DNA of 53,083 nucleotides from Prevotella sp. (GTDB lineage Bacteria > Bacteroidota > Bacteroidia > Bacteroidales > Bacteroidaceae), in NCBI GenBank assembly GCA_016281815.1, contig JAEEJK010000003.1, forward strand, positions 1-53,083, read 5' to 3'. Positions 47,464 to 53,083 of this stretch are shown piece by piece. The position numbers and the translations under genes were made by a program. The notes below the pieces were generated by a model. The model was given only the letters and a program-made list of their open reading frames with translations, was not told the origin of the DNA and ran no database searches. The number at the start of each line of letters is the position of its first letter. Within the stretch, counting starts at the first letter, position 1.

Positions 47464-47919
47464 TTATACCTGAGAGAACAACCAGTTCTGCTGGCCAATC
47501 TTTTCAATTAACTCCAGTGCGCCCTGGCTCCAGTAAAGGTCTTCTTCCTCATCTTTCAAGTATGCGACCATAATCTCATAGGTCGATGGGTCGTTAATCA
47601 GTGTTTCGCAGCATTTGTAGAGCAGGTCCACTCCAGCCTTCTGAATATCGAGGTCGGCCTTGATGTACTCTACAGGGTCGCAGATGAGTGCGCGTTCTTT
47701 GGCTCCGTCGAACTTGATTTCGCCACCGAGGTCGAGGATGCGTTCAACGAACTTCTCCACCCATCCCATCTCCTCATTGAAATGGTCGATGTATTTCTGT
47801 CCTAACTTCTCTAATCCCTGTGCCTTGAAAATCTGACCTTGCAACTTGTGTACCAATGCACCTTCAGTCAGTCCTGTTGCGAAGAACTGCAGCGCCTCAA
47901 TAGATTTCTTTGCGTCCAT
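47464..47919 (-). CDS. Ferritin-like protein with altered ferroxidase ligands
   Basis: The start is set at MDAKKSIEALQ (47919), since an earlier in-frame start (47973) sits in the leader. The 151-aa protein has a bacterioferritin-like four-helix bundle: 'DHFNEEMGWVEKFVERILDLGG' (46-66) and 'LKDEEEDLYWSQGALELIEKIG' (121-142) parallel the family's 'EExxHxxxxxxRIxxLGG' and 'DEExHxxWxxxxxxxIxxxG'. Both metal-binding histidines are replaced, by W53 and D127, and the helix 3 Glu also seems changed. E19 and E50 remain. It may therefore store or sense rather than oxidise iron. It is the first gene of the AraC-divergent operon. Confidence 0.7.
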   Translation of the reverse strand: MDAKKSIEALQFFATGLTEGALVHKLQGQIFKAQGLEKLGQKYIDHFNEEMGWVEKFVERILDLGGEIKFDGAKERALICDPVEYIKADLDIQKAGVDLLYKCCETLINDPSTYEIMVAYLKDEEEDLYWSQGALELIEKIGQQNWLFSQV

Positions 47920-47992
47920 AATCTTTTTTGTCGTTTTAATTGATTGTTTATTATTTTCGTTCATAGGACTCATGTCGAGTCATATTTTTATG

Positions 47993-48023
47993 CAAAGAAA
48001 CAACATTTTGCCTTATCATCCAA
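47993..48023 (-). promoter_or_regulatory. Promoter of the ferritin-like operon (-33 TTTG, -7 TTTCTTTG)
   Basis: Minus-strand TTTCTTTG (47993-48000; first two bases off consensus) with TTG at 48021-48023, 20 bp between. A weak -7 is what an activator-dependent promoter would have. Confidence 0.5.
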
Positions 48024-48024
48024 A

Positions 48025-48060
48025 TCTGAAACGACACAAAAAATGTCTGAAACGATACAA
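48025..48060. promoter_or_regulatory. Two 15-bp direct repeats, 21 bp apart (probable AraC-type operator)
   Basis: TCTGAAACGACACAA at 48025-48039 and TCTGAAACGATACAA at 48046-48060, 14 of 15 identical, exactly two helical turns apart. They begin one base from the -33 of the ferritin operon and end 17 bp before the araC -7 box. This is a typical position for an AraC-family dimer activating the divergent operon. Confidence 0.75.
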
Positions 48061-48077
48061 CTCACATTTATTCTTTG

Positions 48078-48085
48078 TATCTTTG
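48078..48085 (+). promoter_or_regulatory. -7 element TATCTTTG of the AraC-type gene
   Basis: TATCTTTG lies 26 bp before the ATG at 48112. It rules out the earlier in-frame start at 47944. Confidence 0.65.
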
Positions 48086-48111
48086 TCGGCACAAACATCA
48101 CATCACACGAT

Positions 48112-48987
48112 ATGTATAGTTTGCAAGAAGCATGGATTAAGATGCTCGGCCAACCTCCCTACAAGCATTGGGATGGTAGGATGTATTGCCAAGAGACCGA
48201 CGCTGCCATTACCTTTCGTGCCAACATGACGCAAGGATATATGGCAGCCTACACCTTTACGCTCGTCATTAAGGGGTGGCTGACTATTGTATATAGCGGA
48301 CGGGAACTGACCCTTCAGCCCAATGACCTCTACATCTATTCGCCCGGATTGGAGGTGACCATCCTGGCAGCATCAGAAGACTATCGGGGCATTTGTCTTC
48401 TGGCCGACGAACACGTCACCATCGAGTCGCCCACCGTCCATGACCTTGTCAACATAGCATACGCACCCATTTTACAATTGCATGAACCCAAGATATCCTT
48501 GCCTGACGAGGATGCCAGACGGATGGAGGAAAAGATGCGCGAGATAGTGGGCTATCTCCACTCCGACCACATCTACAAAACCAAAATTCTGCAGATGCTC
48601 TATGCTGTCTTCCTGCTCGATGTTCAGAGCGTACAGACGAAGGTTATCAGCCAGCGCCAGGTGTCACAGCGTGTCGAAGAAATTTTTCTCGGCTTCATCC
48701 GTCTGCTGCCCCGGCATTTCGCCGAGCATCACGACATCGCCTTCTATGCCTCTGCCCTCAACATCTCGACGGTATATCTGTCTCGGGTTGTCCGACAAGT
48801 CACAGGTCGCACAGTCATCGATTACATCAACCAGCACCTGTTGATGGAAGCATCCTATCTCCTGCGCACCACCTCACTCAGCATCTCCCAGATAGCCGAG
48901 CGCCTCCACTTCGCCGACTTCTCGTCGTTCAGTAAGTTCTTCTCGCGAAAAAAAGGCATTTCGCCGAAAGACTATCGCAAGCGATAG
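48112..48987 (+). CDS. AraC-family transcriptional regulator
   Basis: The start at MYSLQEAWIKMLGQ is chosen because the promoter lies at 48078-48085 and the frame upstream of that is untranslated. The 291-aa protein has an N-terminal cupin-like sensor domain (about 15-160: 'MTQGYMAAYTFTLVIKGWLTIVYSGRELTLQPNDLYIYSPG'). A C-terminal pair of helix-turn-helix motifs follows ('HHDIAFYASALNISTVYLSRVVRQVTGRTVIDYINQ' and 'LSISQIAERLHFADFSSFSKFFSRKKGISPKDYRKR'). It should bind the 21-bp-spaced direct repeats between it and the ferritin-like operon. The effector is unknown; the regulated genes suggest redox or iron stress. Confidence 0.9.
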   Translation: MYSLQEAWIKMLGQPPYKHWDGRMYCQETDAAITFRANMTQGYMAAYTFTLVIKGWLTIVYSGRELTLQPNDLYIYSPGLEVTILAASEDYRGICLLADEHVTIESPTVHDLVNIAYAPILQLHEPKISLPDEDARRMEEKMREIVGYLHSDHIYKTKILQMLYAVFLLDVQSVQTKVISQRQVSQRVEEIFLGFIRLLPRHFAEHHDIAFYASALNISTVYLSRVVRQVTGRTVIDYINQHLLMEASYLLRTTSLSISQIAERLHFADFSSFSKFFSRKKGISPKDYRKR

Positions 48988-49083
48988 GAAGTAGTTTGAG
49001 AAATATTGATTCGATGATGAAGTGTTTCTCAAAATAGGATGATTTTGTCAGTGTTTAGTGACGCTTTTCTCAATAATAATATG

Positions 49084-49091
49084 TATTTTTG
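49084..49091 (+). promoter_or_regulatory. -7 element TATTTTTG of the GH97 gene
   Basis: TATTTTTG lies 21 bp before the ATG at 49113. Confidence 0.65.
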
Positions 49092-49112
49092 CAAAAACAA
49101 ACACCTATAATC

Positions 49113-51110
49113 ATGAAGAAAATATTGTTTTTGACCACAGTGATGTCGCTGGCAGCAATATGCGGCGCAGTAGCACAAGATGCCAACCAGATGACAGATG
49201 CGAGAGTGAAATCTCCCGACGGACGGGTGGAGGTGGTGGTCGCTGCCCAACCCGGCAAGACCTCACCTTGCTATTCCGTGACCTACGACGGGAAACCTTT
49301 TATTCTGGAGTCCTCGTTGGGATTGGTGGCCGATATAGGCGATTTCAGCACGGATATGCGTGTGGTCGGTACCGACAGCAAGGATGTGGAGAAAGACTAC
49401 ACCATGCCGCAGGTCAAGGCATCGCATATCCGTTACAAGGCCCATCAGATGGATGTCAGGCTGAAGAACCGAGAGGATCGGGAGATGGTCGTCACTTTCC
49501 TTGTGTCTGACAATGACGTGGCGTTCCGCTACACCATCCCCCGTCCCAAGGGAGACAACCCCAAGTGCGCCATTATCCAGCGTGAGACAACCTCTTTCCG
49601 CTTCCCCGATGGCACCACCACCTTCCTCTGTCCCCAGATAGGTCCGATGACGGGGTGGGAGCGCACCAAACCCTCCTATGAGGAGGACTACCGTGCAGAC
49701 GTTCCCATGACGGAGAAGTCACGTTTCGGTCTGGGCTATACCTTCCCCTGCCTTTTCCGTCTCGGCAGCGACGGATGGGCACTGGTGAGCGAGACGGGTG
49801 TGTCGAGTGCCTACTGTGGTTCGCGCCTGAGCGACTACGACCCGCAGAAAGGCTATACGATCGCCTTCCCCGAGCAAGGTGAATGGAACGGCATCGGCAG
49901 TGCCTCACCAGGCATCCCACTTCCGGGCAGCACTCCCTGGCGCACCATCACCATCGGCAAGACTTTGCAGCCCATCGTCGAGACCACCATTCCCTATGAC
50001 GTGGTGGAACCGCTTTATCAACCCACCCAACCATTCAACCCAGGATGTTACACCTGGAGTTGGCTCATCTGGCAGGACAATTCCATCAATTACGACGACC
50101 AGGTGCAGTTCATCGACCTTGCCTCAGAGATGGGCTTTGAGTTCTGCCTGGTGGACAACTGGTGGGACCAGAACATCGGTCGGGAGCGCATCGCCGAACT
50201 GTCGCGCTATGCTCAGTCAAAGGGCGTGCGGCTCATGCTGTGGTACAACTCCAACGGTTTTTGGAACGATGCTCCGCAGACACCCCGCGACTGCATGTCC
50301 ACTTCCTATGCCCGGGAGCGCGAGATGAGTTGGCTCAAGAGCATTGGCGTGGCTGGCATCAAGGTGGATTTCTTCGGCAGCGACAAACAGGAGACGATGC
50401 GCCTCTATGAGGACATCCTTGCCGACGCCAACCGCTATGGGCTGCAGGTGGTCTTCCACGGTTGCACCATCCCGAGAGGATGGGAGCGCATGTATCCCAA
50501 CTATGTGGCGAGCGAGGCGGCATTGGCATCCGAGAACGTGTATTTCTCGCAGAGCCATTGTGATACGGAGGGTTTCGAACTCACCATGCACCCCTTCTCA
50601 CGCAATGCCGTGGGAACACTCGACTGGGGCGGCGTCATCATGAACCGCCGCATGAGCCGTGACAACAAAAGCCGCAACTACCGCCGCACGTCCGACACGT
50701 TCGAGATGGCATCGGGCATCGTCATCCAGACGGCGGTCAACTGCGTGGCGATGCAGCCCAACAACCTCAGCGAACTGCCTCAGTTTGAACTGGACTTCCT
50801 CCGTAAGATGCCCACCACATGGGATGAGACACGTTTTATCGATGGCTATCCCACTCGTTATGCCATCATTGCCCGCCGCCATGGCGATACCTGGTATGTG
50901 GGAGGACTCAACGGCACCAAGGAGACAATGACGCTCACCCTCGACCTGCCCATGTTGGCTGGACAGACAGTGACTTATTACACCGACCGCCCGGCCGCCA
51001 AGGCAGAGAATGCCCTGCCGGAGCCTGAGGTACGCACACTCAAGGTGGACAAGAAGGGACGTGCCAAGGTGACCCTCCAACCGATGGGTGGAGTGATTAT
51101 GGTAAATTGA
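49113..51110 (+). CDS. Glycoside hydrolase family 97, probable retaining alpha-galactosidase type
   Basis: The start at MKKILFLTTVMSLAAICGAVAQ (49113) gives a signal peptide; the earlier Met (49089) would lie at the transcript start. The 665-aa protein has the GH97 layout: an N-terminal beta-sandwich (about 25-270), a catalytic TIM barrel ('YTWSWLIWQDNSINYDDQVQFIDLASEMGFEF', about 310-600) and a C-terminal beta domain. The candidate nucleophile is D419 in 'GIKVDFFGSDK', at almost the position of D415 in the Bacteroides retaining alpha-galactosidase of this family. Inverting members (SusB type) use glutamates instead. A periplasmic enzyme acting on alpha-galactosides is likely. No SusC/SusD pair is near. 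Confidence 0.85.
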   Translation: MKKILFLTTVMSLAAICGAVAQDANQMTDARVKSPDGRVEVVVAAQPGKTSPCYSVTYDGKPFILESSLGLVADIGDFSTDMRVVGTDSKDVEKDYTMPQVKASHIRYKAHQMDVRLKNREDREMVVTFLVSDNDVAFRYTIPRPKGDNPKCAIIQRETTSFRFPDGTTTFLCPQIGPMTGWERTKPSYEEDYRADVPMTEKSRFGLGYTFPCLFRLGSDGWALVSETGVSSAYCGSRLSDYDPQKGYTIAFPEQGEWNGIGSASPGIPLPGSTPWRTITIGKTLQPIVETTIPYDVVEPLYQPTQPFNPGCYTWSWLIWQDNSINYDDQVQFIDLASEMGFEFCLVDNWWDQNIGRERIAELSRYAQSKGVRLMLWYNSNGFWNDAPQTPRDCMSTSYAREREMSWLKSIGVAGIKVDFFGSDKQETMRLYEDILADANRYGLQVVFHGCTIPRGWERMYPNYVASEAALASENVYFSQSHCDTEGFELTMHPFSRNAVGTLDWGGVIMNRRMSRDNKSRNYRRTSDTFEMASGIVIQTAVNCVAMQPNNLSELPQFELDFLRKMPTTWDETRFIDGYPTRYAIIARRHGDTWYVGGLNGTKETMTLTLDLPMLAGQTVTYYTDRPAAKAENALPEPEVRTLKVDKKGRAKVTLQPMGGVIMVN

Positions 51111-51166
51111 AGATTGAAGATTGAAGATTGAAAACTTGCCATCAAACTTTTATCCTTTATCACCCA

Positions 51167-51202
51167 AAAAAAGAAATGAGGCTTTGGCCTCATTTCTTTT
51201 TT
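51167..51202. terminator. Bidirectional terminator, 15-bp stem
   Basis: AAAAAAGAAATGAGG (51167-51181) / CCTCATTTCTTTTTT (51188-51202). It separates GH97 (+) from the SGNH gene (-) and contains the last codons of the latter. Confidence 0.8.
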
Positions 51203-51924
51203 CCTTTATAACTTGTGCGGTGTGTCTCGTAGTTCTTGAAAGGTACGCTTGCACGGGGCACATCCATCTTGATGGGGTAATCGGTTTCGGGACTGCTCAT
51301 CCAATGGGCGATGCCGTCTACCCAAAGGGCTGCTGCCTGGAAGGTGGGATGGATGCCGTCGGGACCGCGTGAGATGCGCAGGTCATAACTGTCGTAGAAC
51401 CTCGTCGTGCCCACGTTCTGCCTGATCATGTTGACAATGCCGGGGTCTCGGCTGATGCTGCGCAGCGTCACCGGACCTATCCACACGAAGGGCACGTTGC
51501 CTATCTCACGCATGATTTCCTGTACTGCCTCAGAGCGTGCTGTGATGTCGTGGTAGCCGAGGTCATTGGTCCCTAAGCATACGATGACAAAGGTGGGGTC
51601 TACCTTTTTCATCAGTCGGGGGAGTTCGGTGGTATATGCCCAACTCTTGGTGGTGGAGCCATACCAGATGGATGTGAACAGTGTATGTCCGTTGGCTGCG
51701 GCATAGTCGTTGAAGCGTCTTCCTACTCCGTCGAGCATGGAGTCGCCGATGAGCAGGATGCGGTGCTGCTGGGGCTGGTTGTCTTGCTTCACTGTCACTT
51801 GTTCCACACTTTCTCCTTCCATGATCTTGTCATAGACCACCTCAAGACTGTCAAGGATGCCCTGCGCCATGATGTATGGTGCGACGACTGTCAGGGCCAA
51901 AGCCGCTAAAAGAATTTTTCTCAT
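51190..51924 (-). CDS. SGNH/GDSL-family hydrolase, secreted
   Basis: 244 aa with a signal peptide (MRKILLAALALTVVAPYIMAQ). The SGNH blocks are readable: block I 'LLIGDSMLDGVG' with the catalytic Ser62, block III 'VIVCLGTNDLGYH' (the Asn), and block V 'GPDGIHPTFQAA' (Asp and His). These enzymes remove acyl groups, often acetyl, from glycans or lipids; the compact fold and 'GDSMLDGVGRR' start resemble the DUF459-type SGNH group tied to surface polysaccharides. The last codons 'KGKKK' lie in the terminator stem. It is convergent with the GH97 gene and may act on the same glycan. Confidence 0.85.
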   Translation of the reverse strand: MRKILLAALALTVVAPYIMAQGILDSLEVVYDKIMEGESVEQVTVKQDNQPQQHRILLIGDSMLDGVGRRFNDYAAANGHTLFTSIWYGSTTKSWAYTTELPRLMKKVDPTFVIVCLGTNDLGYHDITARSEAVQEIMREIGNVPFVWIGPVTLRSISRDPGIVNMIRQNVGTTRFYDSYDLRISRGPDGIHPTFQAAALWVDGIAHWMSSPETDYPIKMDVPRASVPFKNYETHRTSYKGKKK

Positions 51925-51961
51925 GATTTTTCAATTATTACTCGTTTTGTTATTATCTTTT

Positions 51962-52245
51962 TCTCACGAATTATCGAATTTTTGTGTGCCCAGGAATTCT
52001 CTGATTCTGTTTTTCTCACGAATTATCGAATTGTCGAATTTTTTGGTGTTCACCAATTCTTTAATTCTCTAATTCGGGATTATTTTTCTCACGAATTTTC
52101 GAATTCAAGAATTTTTCTTGTGCTCACCAATTCTCTAATTCGGGATTACTTTTTTCTCACGAATTATCGAATTGTCGAATTATTCTGTGCTCACCAATTC
52201 TCTAATTCTCTAATTCGGGACTTCTTCATCTCACGAATTCTTGTA
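51962..52245. repeat. AATTC repeat array, left part (five units)
   Basis: Units begin with TCTCACGAATT at 51962, 52014, 52087, 52155 and 52229 (periods 52, 73, 68 and 74 bp). A full unit runs TCTCACGAATTGTCGAATT, a T-rich centre with GTGCTCACC, then AATTCTCTAATTCGGGATT. Inside each are 8-bp sub-repeats (GAATTGTC and AATTCTCT), and the two halves are near-inverted, so each unit could fold into an imperfect hairpin. Reading frames through it ('FSNSLIRD' type) are spurious. Confidence 0.85.
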
Positions 52246-52334
52246 CTGTTCAGATACTGTTCTTTGAATATTATCATTTTTTCAATTGTGTTAATATTTA
52301 ACTTCGTTCATACTCTAAAATTAGGGATTAATAT

Positions 52335-52736
52335 TTACTTTTGATTCAGTTTATAGTTGGGACGATTTGGGAAAAACTTGTATTGAAGACTTGTTGTTCC
52401 AAAATTGAGTAAAAGACCTAATCGGTGATTACCGACATGAATATAATTGATAATTTGGGATTCATACTCTCCTGTAATATCAACATTCGCCTTAAGTTCT
52501 ACACCTATTTTACCATAACATAGAAAATCATAGAAGTAATCATGCTCCAACTCCACCCCATGATAGGTCAGTTTTATATGTTTCTCCCGCTCATAAGGAA
52601 TCTCGTTTTCTTTAAGCAATACTTCATATGCATCTTGGTAAACTTTTTCCTTAAATCCACATCCTAACTCACGATGCAAGAGCATAGCTAAACCAAGCAA
52701 GATCTTTGATTCGTCTTTATAAATGTAATCTTCCAT
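52335..52736 (-). CDS. GxxExxY protein
   Basis: 133 aa. The family motif is 'GFKEKVY' (G27, E30, Y33), near the N-terminus. GxxExxY proteins belong to a PD-(D/E)xK-like fold, and a matching site is visible: D70, E80 and K82 ('YDFLCYGKIGVELKA', spacing D-x9-ExK). 'YERE' and 'GNHRLGLLLNFG' are other conserved blocks. Function is not established. Such genes often occur beside short tandem repeats in Bacteroidota and other phyla. Here the gene is enclosed on both sides by the same ~75-bp array, the clearest example in the window. Confidence 0.85.
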   Translation of the reverse strand: MEDYIYKDESKILLGLAMLLHRELGCGFKEKVYQDAYEVLLKENEIPYEREKHIKLTYHGVELEHDYFYDFLCYGKIGVELKANVDITGEYESQIINYIHVGNHRLGLLLNFGTTSLQYKFFPNRPNYKLNQK

Positions 52737-52740
52737 ATAT

Positions 52741-53083
52741 TCAAACTTTTCAATTTTCTTAATTTCTAATTCGGGATTACCGTTTTCCTCACGAATTGTT
52801 GAATTGTCGAATTTTTATGTGCTCATGAATTCTCTAATTCTCTAATTCGGGATTACCGTTTTTCTCACGAATTGTCGAATTGTCGAATTTTTTGTGCTCA
52901 CCAATTCTTTAATTGACTTCCGCTTCGCCCGTCGACCGTTGGTTCTCTAATTCGGGATTATTGTTTTTCTCACGAATTGTTGAATTGTCGAATTTTTTGT
53001 ACTCATGAATTCTCTAATTCTCTAATTCGGGATTACCGTTTTTCTCACGAATTGTCGAATTGTCGATTTTTTGTGCTCACCAA
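52741..53083. repeat. AATTC repeat array, right part (at least four units, runs off the window)
   Basis: Units start at about 52787, 52863, 52968 and 53043, with periods 76, 105 and 75 bp. The 105-bp period contains an extra ~30-bp insert. The sequence has the same orientation and unit as the left part. Confidence 0.85.
52913..52947 (+). repeat. 35-bp module inserted in one array unit, shared with the MITE
   Basis: In other units CCAATTCTTTAA is followed directly by TTCTCTAATTCGGG. Here about 30 bp (TTGACTTCCGC...CCGTTGG) lie between them. With its flanks the segment matches 1249-1283 on the opposite strand at 34 of 35 positions. Confidence 0.8.

Noticed and set aside
51982..52344. Small open frames reading FSNSLIRD-type sequence
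   Set aside because: They are translations of the AATTC repeats with no start context or domain.
51962..53083. Possible CRISPR array
   Set aside because: The period is ~75 bp and the whole unit repeats; there are no short constant repeats with unique spacers, and no cas genes are near.

Overview
The window looks like a chromosome segment from a Bacteroidota member, most likely Prevotella or another Prevotellaceae. Three things point there. Many genes sit behind the phylum's TAnnTTTG promoter element. The gene families are typical of the group: DUF5686 barrels, DUF4954, GH97, a Wzi-like protein, dockerin-type 'TVTDVM' repeats, a T9SS-like tail and small MKxYxKP peptides. Most of the DNA is ordinary core and accessory chromosome. 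No rRNA, tRNA, CRISPR array or complete insertion sequence was found.

Layout. 1-2.7 kb: the 3' end of a TldD/PmbA-like gene, a conserved hypothetical, a 223-bp IS66-type MITE and RtcB. 2.8-10.4 kb: an outer-membrane barrel, a two-gene secreted-protein operon and a 5'-truncated dockerin protein, bounded by two inverted copies of an 80-bp repeat. 10.9-12.9 kb: an ECF sigma, anti-sigma-like and lipoprotein operon. 13-17.3 kb: an M13 peptidase remnant, a TraB/GumN protein, a BlaI/M56 pair under three palindromic operators, and an SH3 protein. 17.5-21.6 kb: a Wzi-like gene and four inositol-lipid-type genes in one minus-strand operon, with no inositol-phosphate synthase. 21.7-26.9 kb: tandem DUF5686 paralogues. 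27-34.5 kb: small secreted or envelope proteins, a metallophosphoesterase, a PurF paralogue without its catalytic cysteine, a LysM protein, a divergent GrpE-like protein and a small XRE regulator. 34.7-36.2 kb: an orphan phage-portal-like gene. 36.3-45.7 kb: fumarase, an M16 peptidase, DUF4954, HflX, NagB and two candidate small RNAs. 45.8-49 kb: a four-gene redox-flavoured operon divergent from an AraC regulator. 49-51.9 kb: GH97 and an SGNH hydrolase. From 51.96 kb to the end: a GxxExxY gene embedded in an array of ~75-bp quasi-palindromic AATTC repeats.

How the parts connect. The clearest regulatory logic is at BlaI/M56 (three near-identical palindromes over the promoter and start) and at the AraC locus (two 15-bp direct repeats exactly 21 bp apart, abutting the -33 of the divergent operon). 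The most unusual non-coding content is a set of related dispersed repeats. The MITE carries a 35-bp module that recurs, with one mismatch, as an insert inside one unit of the terminal AATTC array 51 kb away. Relics of the AATTC repeat also occur at 10.5 kb. All functions are read from sequence motifs; no database search was run.
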